Shown here: positions 1 to 7,098 of the stretch, piece by piece
Layout: each line of letters begins with the position of its first letter
How positions within the stretch are numbered: the stretch's first letter is position 1
From: Magnetospirillum fulvum MGU-K5
Lineage (GTDB): Bacteria > Pseudomonadota > Alphaproteobacteria > Rhodospirillales > Magnetospirillaceae
NCBI RefSeq assembly: GCF_000442515.1
Contig: NZ_AQPH01000005.1
Span: forward strand, 1 to 64,000
Length of the DNA: 64,000 nucleotides
Reading direction: 5' to 3'
Notes under the pieces: generated by a model
Seen by the model: the letters and a program-made list of their open reading frames with translations, nothing else
Database searches by the model: none
What the model was told of the DNA's origin: nothing
Position numbers and translations under genes: made by a program

Positions 1-542
1 GGCCGGGCGAAGAACGTCCGTCCCGCCGCCAGCGGCCACAGCAGCGCGAAGATCAGCCCATAGGCATGGCGATACGACACCGTGGACAGGGTGTCGGCTC
101 CGGCCAAAGACTCGCCCCACAGCGCATTAAGCGCGGTCAGTTCGGCGTCCAACTGGGCGAGCGAACGGACCACCTCCTTCGCCTCGCCGGTCGAGCCCGA
201 GGTCTGAAGGCACAAACTGGCCCGGTCGGGCTCAAGCCCCCCGCTCCACGCGGCCGCGCCCGGTTCGAACGTGTCATCGATCCACTGGTCAATCCCGTCG
301 ATTGGGCCGGGATGGGACGGCACCACCACGCGCGCCCCGGCGCTCAAGGCTCCGAACAAACCGACGGCAAAGCGCCAGCCGTCGCGGCAGGTCAGTCCGA
401 CCCGGTGGGCGGTGGCTAAGTGGCGGGCGGTGCCGCCGATTTCGGCGCAAAAGCGCGACCAGGTCAAATCCTCGCCGTCGCGCCGGGCCACGACATGATC
501 GGGGGCGAACGCGGCGGCGTTCAGGCATTCGAGCCGGATCAC
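1..542 (-). CDS. AMP-dependent acyl/aryl ligase, C-terminus beyond window edge
   Basis: N-terminal 180 residues of an adenylate-forming ligase, cut by the left edge. The P-loop signature TSGSTGEAKEV lies near residue 125 and is followed by SYRHAYGL, as in ANL-superfamily substrate-activating domains. The start is a GTG (542-540) whose last bases form the TGA stop of the upstream COG4648 gene (GTGA), so translation is probably coupled. In aryl-polyene clusters such a ligase loads the aromatic starter (4-hydroxycinnamate or a similar acid) onto an ACP. That role is inferred from the neighbours: ACPs, acyltransferase and a ketosynthase-like protein. A fatty acyl-CoA/ACP ligase is the alternative. 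Confidence 0.8.
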   Translation of the reverse strand, partial: MIRLECLNAAAFAPDHVVARRDGEDLTWSRFCAEIGGTARHLATAHRVGLTCRDGWRFAVGLFGALSAGARVVVPSHPGPIDGIDQWIDDTFEPGAAAWSGGLEPDRASLCLQTSGSTGEAKEVVRSLAQLDAELTALNALWGESLAGADTLSTVSYRHAYGLIFALLWPLAAGRTFFAR

Positions 543-1120
543 CGTGCCGTCTCCCTGGCCCGGACCCGGCGGCGGATCAGATACTCAATCCCGAACAGAC
601 TGCCCATCAGCAGATAGGAGATCAGGCCGTTATAAAGCGTCCACAAATCGCGGTCGCCCATCGCCACGGTCAATGCGGAGACGCTGGCATTGCCCAGCAG
701 GAACAGGAACCACACCCAGGTGACCGTCCGCATATAGGCGCGCGCTGCGAGCGACGGCTCGGGCTCGGTCAGGCTGGCGAAGCGTTCCACCAGGGTCGGG
801 CCGCCGCGCAGCGACAGGCCGAACGCCGCCGCCATCCCCAGGCTCATCAGCACCGGATAGGCCAGCACGGCCAGGGCCGGGGCGATCAGGGCAAAGGCGG
901 CGGTGGCGATCAGGATCGCGGCCAGGGTCGGGACCAGGGCGGAAGCCAGCGCTCCGCCTCGGGTGACCGCCAGCCGTGCCCCCACCAGGGCGAGGGCGAG
1001 AACCGCCAGCACGGCAGAGGGCACCCGCCCCAGACTGACATAGACCAGTCCGGGATACAGAATGCCAAGTCCACCCAGCCCGAGGAGGAAAAGCGGCCGT
1101 CTATTCGGTGAGGAGGTCAT
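539..1120 (-). CDS. COG4648-type multi-pass membrane protein of aryl-polyene-like cluster
   Basis: Protein of 193 residues made almost wholly of hydrophobic helices: an N-terminal LFLLGLGGLGILYPGLVY segment, several central Ala/Leu-rich helices, and a C-terminal VWFLFLLGNASVSALTVAM region before a basic tail. Its position between ACP genes and an AMP ligase matches the conserved membrane protein (ApeG-like, COG4648) of aryl-polyene clusters, whose biochemical job is not established. I chose the ATG at 1120, which overlaps the preceding ACP gene by 20 bp. The stop overlaps the ligase start. Membrane nature is clear; family assignment rests on context plus general resemblance. Confidence 0.75.
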   Translation of the reverse strand: MTSSPNRRPLFLLGLGGLGILYPGLVYVSLGRVPSAVLAVLALALVGARLAVTRGGALASALVPTLAAILIATAAFALIAPALAVLAYPVLMSLGMAAAFGLSLRGGPTLVERFASLTEPEPSLAARAYMRTVTWVWFLFLLGNASVSALTVAMGDRDLWTLYNGLISYLLMGSLFGIEYLIRRRVRARETAR

Positions 1121-1346
1121 GGACGCGGTCAACCACGTCGGCAACGGTGCGGACCGTCTTGAACTGCTCGGGCTTGATCTTCTTGCCGGTCAGATCCTGG
1201 AGCCGGACCACCAGATCGACGGCGTCGATGCTGTCGAGGTCGAGTTCCTCGAACAATTTGGCGTCCAGGGTGATGCGTTCGGCGGGAACCTCGAACATCT
1301 CGACGAGATAGCCGGACAGGGTGGTGAAAATCTCTTCGCGGGTCAC
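1101..1346 (-). CDS. Acyl carrier protein (first of two)
   Basis: An 81-residue acyl carrier protein. The phosphopantetheine attachment site is the Ser in ELDLDSIDAVDL near residue 38, and the rest is a short acidic helical bundle. The start is GTG, overlapping the TGA of the other ACP gene (GTGA at 1343-1346). Two adjacent, dissimilar ACPs are typical of aryl-polyene clusters, where they carry the growing polyene and the starter unit. The two proteins share the DSIDA core but differ elsewhere, so they are probably functionally distinct rather than a recent duplication. Confidence 0.9.
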   Translation of the reverse strand: MTREEIFTTLSGYLVEMFEVPAERITLDAKLFEELDLDSIDAVDLVVRLQDLTGKKIKPEQFKTVRTVADVVDRVHDLLTE

Positions 1347-1612
1347 GAACGGGGTCCCTTTTGCTGCTGAATGAAGGCGGCCAGCGCGGAAATGCTGGCG
1401 AAGTGGCGTCTGACCTCGTCCGAGACGGTTTCGATCCGGATATCGTAGGTCTTGCGGATGGCGACGCCTAATTCCAGCGCGTCGATCGAATCGAGGCCCA
1501 GTCCTCCATCGCCAAACAAAGGTTCGTCCGAATCGATCTCCTCAGGAGACATATCCTCCAGATTGAGAGCCGAGACGATCAGCCGTTTCAGCTCCAGTTC
1601 CAATGCATCCAT
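1343..1612 (-). CDS. Acyl carrier protein (second of two)
   Basis: An 89-residue ACP with the pantetheine site GLGLDSIDALEL near residue 42 and a family-like N-terminus (MDALELELKRLIV). I prefer the ATG at 1612; ATGs at 1618 and 1642 are in frame. The gene starts 71 bp inside the 3' end of the acyltransferase gene, an unusually long overlap, and ends in a GTGA overlap with the next ACP. The protein should be a soluble carrier in the same lipid/polyene pathway as its neighbours. Confidence 0.88.
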   Translation of the reverse strand: MDALELELKRLIVSALNLEDMSPEEIDSDEPLFGDGGLGLDSIDALELGVAIRKTYDIRIETVSDEVRRHFASISALAAFIQQQKGPRS

Positions 1613-2378
1613 GACCATGCGATTCCGTATAGTACCCTTCAATGAATTCGACCAGCTTGCGCGCCGAAAGCGAGCGGTAGCGATAACCCAGGAAGTTGTG
1701 GATGTCTAGGTGATCGCCCACCTCCATTTTGAACTTGGATCGCGTTGACGGAACCTTCCACCACGGATTTCCCTTGTGGAGAATTGGCGGTTCGCAATTT
1801 ATTCTTATAAGTTGTAAATCAACCTCGGCATGTATTGCTATATTTGCAAACCCTCGATGCAATACGATTGGTTGACCCCGCACGGTTCGGGTGCCCTCGG
1901 GGAAGACGATCAGGTTGTTGCCCGCCTTCAGAGTCTCGATGCAGGTGCGCAGCAGCGCCTCGGGGTCCTGGTCGTTCCGGATATATCCCGCGCCCTCGAC
2001 GGTCAGGCGGAAGAACGGATTGCGCCACAGCCCGCCTTTGACGATGCATTGAACGTTGGGCACCGCCGCCATGATCATCACCACGTCCAACAGCGACGGA
2101 TGATTGGCGATCAGCATCGCGCCCCGTAGCAATTTCAATTGCTCGGTTCCGGTCATGTCGATGTCGGCGATGCGAAGGGCGTGGATCGCCCGGCAATAAA
2201 GCCGCAGGCTCCGATGCAGCACCGCTTGAATCCGCTTTTGCCGCAGACAGCGGTCGCGGGTGACCAGCGCGATCAGCGGAAACACGGTCAGCGCCAGTAA
2301 CGAACCGCCGATGCCGATCGCCGCCAGGAACAGGCCGGTGCCCAATGCGCGCCAAATCCGGTCCAGTCTATGCCGCAC
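1542..2378 (-). CDS. Lysophospholipid-type (PlsC-like) acyltransferase
   Basis: A 278-residue membrane-anchored acyltransferase. An N-terminal hydrophobic helix (about residues 12-40) is followed by the catalytic NHPSLLD (HX4D) motif near residue 92 and the FPEGTRT motif near residue 160. It probably transfers the completed acyl or polyene chain from an ACP to a glycerolipid-type acceptor in the inner membrane, as proposed for aryl-polyene acyltransferases. It overlaps the upstream ketosynthase-like gene by 11 bp and the downstream ACP gene by about 71 bp. Around 1790-1870 the codons become AT-rich, unlike the rest of the gene. Confidence 0.88.
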   Translation of the reverse strand: MRHRLDRIWRALGTGLFLAAIGIGGSLLALTVFPLIALVTRDRCLRQKRIQAVLHRSLRLYCRAIHALRIADIDMTGTEQLKLLRGAMLIANHPSLLDVVMIMAAVPNVQCIVKGGLWRNPFFRLTVEGAGYIRNDQDPEALLRTCIETLKAGNNLIVFPEGTRTVRGQPIVLHRGFANIAIHAEVDLQLIRINCEPPILHKGNPWWKVPSTRSKFKMEVGDHLDIHNFLGYRYRSLSARKLVEFIEGYYTESHGHGCIGTGAETADRLGSQSGGYVS

Positions 2379-3096
2379 GGCACCACGTCCAGGTCAGCCG
2401 TTCGCCGACGGCACGGGTTTCACTGCCGCCGCACTCAAGCAGGGCGGCGACGCGATGGGCCAGGGAGTCAGCCCCGGGTGGGTCGGACGGCGCCAGGCGA
2501 AGCGCGATTCGCTCGCCCGCGCCGGTATCGTTGTCCGGGGCCAGGAGCAGGGCCAGCGCCAGCGCGTCCTCGGCCCCGCCGCCGATTCCGTCATACGACT
2601 CGGGCAACGCCTCGTCGAAATGGAGCAGCAGCACCCGCTCGATCCCGTCGGCAAGACAGGTCGCCGCCTCAAGACAGCCATAGCCGAAAGACTCGTTCCC
2701 TGCCGCGACGGCGGTATGCCCGGCCCGGTTTCCGGCGGCAATCGACAGCAACCCGGCCAGAGCGTGATGAACCGACAGGCTGAAGGCGGCGGGCGACACC
2801 TCGCCGTTATCGACCAGACCGCTCAACAAGCCCAGGGTGCGGGAATATTCACCATGGCGTGACGACAGGACGATCCGGGGCTGGTCGGTCGTTTCGCGTC
2901 CACTCAGCAGGCACCACGCCGCCTCCAGCGCCTTGCGCCCGATCGGGGTGACGCGGCGGCGCAGCGATGACGGCAGGTCGGCCCCGGTTCCGGCCGTGCC
3001 GCCGCTGGCAAGATGGTCCCGTCCCGGCAGCCAGCCTGCCCAGGCTTCCAGCCGGAAGCCTGGCGCGTGCGATTCGGTCTGCGATGCGACCGTCAT
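2368..3096 (-). CDS. Beta-ketoacyl synthase-like protein (chain-length-factor type, PF13723-like)
   Basis: A 242-residue protein resembling the short ketosynthase-N-like proteins at the head of aryl-polyene operons. Visible features are a WAGWLPGRDHLASGG start, ALAGLLSIAAGNRAGHTAVA, and an acidic GGGAEDALALALLLAP region. I see no complete Cys-His-His triad, so it is probably a non-condensing partner or chain-length factor. The ATG at 3096 is preceded by GGAGGGAA; an upstream in-frame ATG at 3150 has no such site. It is the first gene of the leftward cluster and diverges from the protease promoter region. Confidence 0.78.
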   Translation of the reverse strand: MTVASQTESHAPGFRLEAWAGWLPGRDHLASGGTAGTGADLPSSLRRRVTPIGRKALEAAWCLLSGRETTDQPRIVLSSRHGEYSRTLGLLSGLVDNGEVSPAAFSLSVHHALAGLLSIAAGNRAGHTAVAAGNESFGYGCLEAATCLADGIERVLLLHFDEALPESYDGIGGGAEDALALALLLAPDNDTGAGERIALRLAPSDPPGADSLAHRVAALLECGGSETRAVGERLTWTWCRAA

Positions 3097-3210
3097 GATC
3101 TTCTGTTCCCTCCGCTCCCGGCCACGTCTCTCGGTTGTTGTCGGTGACACTAGCCATTATCCGCCCCGGGCGGCAACAGCCGTCATGAGGGCGGGATCCT
3201 TCCCCCCTAT

Positions 3211-3239
3211 TTGCATACACAGCCCTTTTTTTCTATGAT
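3211..3239 (+). promoter_or_regulatory. Sigma-70-type promoter of protease-TraT operon
   Basis: TTGCAT at 3211-3216 and TATGAT at 3234-3239 are separated by exactly 17 bp, close to the consensus. Transcription would begin near 3246, which rules out the upstream in-frame start at 3211 and supports the ATG at 3277 for the protease. Confidence 0.65.
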
Positions 3240-3276
3240 GCAATCCACTGCAATCGACGGATCGTACCGGCGGACG

Positions 3277-4818
3277 ATGACATCACCGATCACGCGCTTT
3301 GTCCGTCTGTGCCGTCTTCTTTTCGTCGCGGTGGCGCTTGTCGCTGCGGTGGGAGTGGAAAGAGCGGCGGCGTCTCCCGATTTACGCACCCTGGTCGAAG
3401 CCGCCCGCGCCGCCGGGGAAAACGCGCTCGATATCGAGCCGATCAGCCTGGTCCAGGCCACGTCGCGCCAGTTGCTGCGGGTCGAGGGCGATGTCGATTT
3501 TCCTCTTTCAGTCGGGATTGATCTGCCGCTCGACGCGCGCCCAAGCGAGATCGGCCCCGCTTTGACCGGGTCGGTCGCCGAGACCGGGCGCTATGTCGTT
3601 CTGTTCGACGTCGCCCTGGCCAAGGCATCGCGCAAGGTCCGCGATATCCAGGACCGCACCTCGCGCAAGGTTGTTTCGGTCGATCGGATTGACAATCCCG
3701 CCTATCTGCGGGCGGTCAAAAAATTCGATTCCAGTTCGACCCGGGTCGAGCGCGCCCCCGACAATCCCAAGGTGCTGATGCGCTATGAAGAGGCGCAGCG
3801 CAAGGTCGCAACGACGCCGCGCTATCTCGAACAGCCGGTCTATGGTCCCTATCAGTTCAAGGTCGCCGATGCCGAATGCGTCAAGACCCTGACCGTCAAG
3901 TATCATTTGGTCGATCGCATCGCCAACACCGTCATTTCCTCGGTGATCGATGTCGTCGAGACCGAGCGTTTTACCTTCGCCTATAACATCGACGCGTCTG
4001 ACCCCCTTCAGAGCGCCTATGCCAGCGACTTTTCGACCGAGCGGCAGGTCCGCGATTGGGAGCGCGCCCCGATTGTGATCCCGTTGTCCCAGGTGCTCGA
4101 CCACGCTTTGGCCAAAAGCGGGGCGGCGCGTCCGCTGGGTTCGCTCACCGCGTTTCTTGACGAGATCGGCCGCGAGCGGACCCGCGCCTCGCTCCGTGCC
4201 TATGCCGAACAATACGATTCGCGACCGCTCAACGATCCCCGCTTTGACAGCGTGGTCGTGATCTATACACCGACGGGGCAGGGCAGCGGCTTTTTCGTCC
4301 GCCCCAATATCGTGATGACCAACTGGCATGTGGTCGAAAACAATCCGATTGTCGAACTGCGCACCTATGACCGCCGTGAAACCTTCGGGCAGGTGATCGC
4401 CAAGGATGTCCGCCTCGACCTCGCCTTGGTCAAGGTCCAGGACCGGGGCCGGGTCGCGCCGTTCTTCCAGGGCAAGGGGCTGAACCCCGGCGACAGCGTC
4501 GATGCGATCGGCCATCCCAAGGGTCAGCGTTATTCGATCACGCGCGGCGTCGTCAGCGCGATCCGCAAGGCTCGGTCCGGCACCAACCCGACCCAGGCTG
4601 GCCCCGAGGTTCTGTATGTCCAGACCGACGCCGACATCAATTCCGGCAATTCCGGCGGGCCGCTGTTCCTGGGGGACAAGGTGGTGGGGGTCAACACCTT
4701 TGGGCTGATGCAGCGGATCGAGGGGGGCGAGGGGGCGGCCCCGCTGCCCGGACTGAATTTTGCCGTCCATTACGCCGAAGCCAAACGCTTCCTGGACGAA
4801 TCGATGAAGGGGGACTGA
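3277..4818 (+). CDS. Secreted trypsin-like serine protease with unknown N-terminal domain
   Basis: A 513-residue exported protein. The signal peptide is about residues 1-33, with a probable cleavage after ERAAA. Residues about 35-330 form a long N-terminal region I do not recognise. The C-terminal part is a trypsin-like domain: GSGFFVRPNIVMTNWHVVEN supplies the His, RLDLALVKV the Asp, and DINSGNSGGPLF the Ser. No PDZ domain follows, unlike DegP. The TGA lies 2 bp before the TraT-like gene, so the two form an operon. It probably works in the periplasm or at the envelope. Substrate and function of the N-terminal domain are unknown. Confidence 0.85.
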   Translation: MTSPITRFVRLCRLLFVAVALVAAVGVERAAASPDLRTLVEAARAAGENALDIEPISLVQATSRQLLRVEGDVDFPLSVGIDLPLDARPSEIGPALTGSVAETGRYVVLFDVALAKASRKVRDIQDRTSRKVVSVDRIDNPAYLRAVKKFDSSSTRVERAPDNPKVLMRYEEAQRKVATTPRYLEQPVYGPYQFKVADAECVKTLTVKYHLVDRIANTVISSVIDVVETERFTFAYNIDASDPLQSAYASDFSTERQVRDWERAPIVIPLSQVLDHALAKSGAARPLGSLTAFLDEIGRERTRASLRAYAEQYDSRPLNDPRFDSVVVIYTPTGQGSGFFVRPNIVMTNWHVVENNPIVELRTYDRRETFGQVIAKDVRLDLALVKVQDRGRVAPFFQGKGLNPGDSVDAIGHPKGQRYSITRGVVSAIRKARSGTNPTQAGPEVLYVQTDADINSGNSGGPLFLGDKVVGVNTFGLMQRIEGGEGAAPLPGLNFAVHYAEAKRFLDESMKGD

Positions 4819-4820
4819 CG

Positions 4821-5570
4821 ATGCGCTTCGACCGGCGACACTTCCTGGCCGTCGGGATGGCGGCATTGGCGACCGCCTGCCAGCGTCCCAACCAGGGCGA
4901 CATGGTGGTCGATTCGAAAACCGACCGGATGTACGGGATGCGTTCGGATAGCTCGATCTTCACCGATGCGACGATGTTCCCCAACCGGCGGCTGAAGCTG
5001 TCGTTGCGCAACATGTCGGGCGACCCGGTGTGGGATCTGGATTCGACCCGCGAGCGGATTCTTCAGGGTTATCTCGGCAAGGGATATGAACGGTCGGACG
5101 GCACCGATTTCGGCCTGAAGGTCGATCTCAACGTTGTGCGCAGTCAGCAATTCGACCGCGACATGATCGCTCAGTTCGGCTTTCTGGGCGCAACCGGCGG
5201 GGCCGCCGCCGGGGCCGGAGCGGGCGGGGCCTATAACGGGCCGGGTGGAATGGCCGGGGGCGCAGGCATTGGGCTGTCGGCTGGGGTGGCGCTCGGCACC
5301 CTGGCCGGATATTTCACCGTCGACAGCATCTATGTGGTCATCACCGAGGCGATTTTCGCCGTCCGCCGCAACGCCGCCAAGCCACGCCGGGTCGTCACCT
5401 TTGACGGTAGCCCGCGTGTCGAGGAATGGGAAGAGAGCGGCTATGGCTCGTTCCACCGGGTCCACCGCGTCACCATCGCCAATTACGGCGGCGGCCGGTT
5501 CGTCACCCAGGCCGAGATCGCGGGCGATATCCGCGACCGCCAGATTCGCTCGCTGATCAGCTTGATCTGA
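4821..5570 (+). CDS. TraT-like complement-resistance family lipoprotein
   Basis: A 249-residue predicted exported protein. Basic N-terminus MRFDRRHF, hydrophobic core, then ALATAC, a plausible lipobox with the acylated Cys near residue 20. The layout matches TraT: a KLSLRNMSGDPVWDL strand region, a GYLGKGYE segment, a Gly/Ala-rich amphipathic stretch (about residues 130-170), DSIYVVITEAIFAVR, and a C-terminal RQIRSLISLI helix. TraT proteins are outer-membrane lipoproteins for surface exclusion or serum resistance; a chromosomal copy next to a protease suggests an envelope role instead. The family is recognised from overall pattern. Confidence 0.72.
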   Translation: MRFDRRHFLAVGMAALATACQRPNQGDMVVDSKTDRMYGMRSDSSIFTDATMFPNRRLKLSLRNMSGDPVWDLDSTRERILQGYLGKGYERSDGTDFGLKVDLNVVRSQQFDRDMIAQFGFLGATGGAAAGAGAGGAYNGPGGMAGGAGIGLSAGVALGTLAGYFTVDSIYVVITEAIFAVRRNAAKPRRVVTFDGSPRVEEWEESGYGSFHRVHRVTIANYGGGRFVTQAEIAGDIRDRQIRSLISLI

Positions 5571-5660
5571 CCCTCTAATACCGGCGGCTCAATGAATTGA
5601 CCCGCCGCAATGGCGGCCAGATACCGGCCAACAGGTCAAAACAAAGGTTGGCCGGTATAA
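5571..5660. repeat. Palindromic intergenic repeat, copy A
   Basis: A GC-rich palindrome module with core CCGCCGCAATGGCGG (5602-5616) lies next to a perfect 12-bp inverted repeat: ATACCGGCCAAC at 5621-5632 and GTTGGCCGGTAT at 5647-5658, with a 14-nt loop. The same two modules recur at 21296-21345 (opposite orientation) and 57081-57173. This looks like a REP/MITE-like dispersed element. Confidence 0.7.
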
Positions 5661-5714
5661 AACGTTAAAGCCCCGCGCCAGGGTGTGGAGCGCGGGGCTT
5701 TTGACTTTAACGTT
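5661..5714 (+). terminator. Intrinsic terminator after TraT-like gene
   Basis: The arms AAAGCCCCGCGC and GCGCGGGGCTTT form a stable hairpin with a T-run on the plus strand. It is nested in an outer inverted repeat, AACGTTAAAG (5661-5670) and CTTTAACGTT (5705-5714). The symmetric A/T flanks could make it bidirectional. Confidence 0.7.
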
Positions 5715-6056
5715 CCGATTTTTTCAGCGGGGAGTTCACTCTCGCCAATCGACCGGAAGGGATGCCTGTTCGAGTCATGAACAGTCTGCCCCTGTCCGGA
5801 TTACCGCAGCATGGCGGCCGGATGATATTTTTGTAATGCAGGCGGTTTGTCGGCTTTCGCCAGCACGTTTATCGCCCGCGGCATAATCCGGGACGTTGGG
5901 CAGAAAGGCGCACCGACGCCCTCCGAATCCCTATGGTGCCGGATTCCCGGCTAGGGTCGGAGTGGCGTCCGTGGCGAAGCTTTAGCGGGGCAAAACAGTC
6001 ACGAAACAGCGACGAACGGCACCGCCAGACGGCGACACCGCGCGCTGTCGGGCCGT
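5715..6056. other. Intergenic region without recognisable gene
   Basis: About 340 bp between the terminator and rpsU. No open frame with convincing codon use or ribosome-binding site was found on either strand. It could hold the 3' UTR of rpsU. Confidence 0.5.
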
Positions 6057-6260
6057 TTAGAAACCTTCGCGTTCCAAACGCTTGCGTTCCAGCTTACGAG
6101 CACGACGCACGGCTTCGGCCTTTTCTCTGGCGCGGCGCTCGGACGGCTTCTCGTAATTGCGACGCAGCTTCATTTCACGGAAAACCCCTTCGCGCTGCAT
6201 CTTCTTCTTGAGCGCCTTAAGGGCCTGATCGACGTTGTTGTCACGAACGAGTACTTGCAC
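6057..6260 (-). CDS. rpsU: 30S ribosomal protein S21
   Basis: A 67-residue S21, a small basic protein of the 30S subunit involved in initiation. The typical start [20 protein letters not shown] is followed by an Arg/Lys-rich helical tail ([20 protein letters not shown]). The start is GTG at 6260: homologues begin exactly with this residue, and an AGGAG lies about 12 bp upstream. An upstream in-frame ATG at 6341 would add residues foreign to the family. The gene diverges from COQ9. Confidence 0.96.
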   Translation of the reverse strand: MQVLVRDNNVDQALKALKKKMQREGVFREMKLRRNYEKPSERRAREKAEAVRRARKLERKRLEREGF

Positions 6261-6372
6261 GTTTCGCCACCGCTCCTCTACGCTTGAAAAGCCACCCCAT
6301 CGCACGGCACAACTGCCGTCCGGGAAGGCGCTTGATATCACAGTGACGGTTGCTTGGGAAGGGGCTAGGGAT

Positions 6373-7041
6373 ATGCAAATCGATCCGAGCGCGAAACGCG
6401 ACGCTCTGGTGCTGGCGGCATTGCCTCATATTGCCTTCGATGGCTGGTCCGACGTGGCGTTGTCCGAGGCGGCGCGCGACCTCGATTACCCGCCGCGCGA
6501 GGCGTTGCGGCTGTTCCCCGGAGGTCCGGTCGAGGCGCTGGCTCATTTCGTCGCGCTGGCCGACAAAATGCTGATCGACGATTTCGCCCTTCAGGGTCCG
6601 CGCGGCGGCAAGCTTGATGAGCGGGTGTTCGTCGCGGTCAAGATGCGGCTGGACCGCTGGTCGGCTCATCGCGAGGCGATCCGCCGCGGCGTCTCGCTGC
6701 TGTCGTTGCCGCAAAATCTGCCGCTGGCGGCAAAGCTGGGTTGGGGCACCTCTGACGCGTTGTGGCGGGCGGTGGGGGATAAAAGCCAGGATCTCGCCTG
6801 GGCAACCAAGCGCGGGTCGCTGGCGGCGCTCTATTCCGCCACCTTGTTCTTCTGGCTGGACGATCAGTCGGAGGATTCGATCGAAAGCTGGGCGTTCCTG
6901 CGCCGCCGCCTGATCGATATGGGCAAGCTGCCGCGCCTGCGCCACCGGGTCGAAACGGTGGTGCGGCGGAGTTTGACCTCGTTCCAGCGCAAAAGTCCGT
7001 GGAACCGTAACCGGCTGCATCGCCGCGTTGCTGGGAAATAG
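6373..7041 (+). CDS. COQ9 family protein (ubiquinone biosynthesis)
   Basis: A 222-residue soluble protein of the COQ9 family, TetR-fold lipid-binding proteins that assist ubiquinone ring modification. It begins [20 protein letters not shown] and has a helix-turn-helix-like segment ([24 protein letters not shown]). The conserved C-terminal block contains [20 protein letters not shown], which ends in the family's WxFL-type helix, followed by a basic amphipathic tail. The ATG at 6373 fits homologues; further upstream the frame runs into the divergent rpsU promoter. The rpsU neighbour is common for COQ9 in alphaproteobacteria. Confidence 0.9.
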   Translation: MQIDPSAKRDALVLAALPHIAFDGWSDVALSEAARDLDYPPREALRLFPGGPVEALAHFVALADKMLIDDFALQGPRGGKLDERVFVAVKMRLDRWSAHREAIRRGVSLLSLPQNLPLAAKLGWGTSDALWRAVGDKSQDLAWATKRGSLAALYSATLFFWLDDQSEDSIESWAFLRRRLIDMGKLPRLRHRVETVVRRSLTSFQRKSPWNRNRLHRRVAGK

Positions 7042-7059
7042 ACTGCTTCTCCGCTTCGT

Positions 7060-7088
7060 CCCGCCCCCTCCCATCGGGAGAGGGCGGG
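7060..7088. terminator. Bidirectional hairpin between convergent COQ9 and hydrogenase genes
   Basis: Arms at 7060-7072 and 7076-7088 pair at 12 of 13 positions around a 3-nt loop, in the 57-bp gap between two convergent stops. There is no strong U-tract, so the terminator role is inferred mainly from position. Confidence 0.45.
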
Positions 7089-7098
7089 CGAGGGGTCT

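Noticed and set aside
3508-4866. Minus-strand frame of 452 codons opposite the protease gene
   Set aside because: No motifs, low-information composition; the protease has a full His-Asp-Ser triad and its own promoter.
7060-7098. Small gene between COQ9 and the hydrogenase
   Set aside because: Only a hairpin fits in this gap; no frame of useful length.
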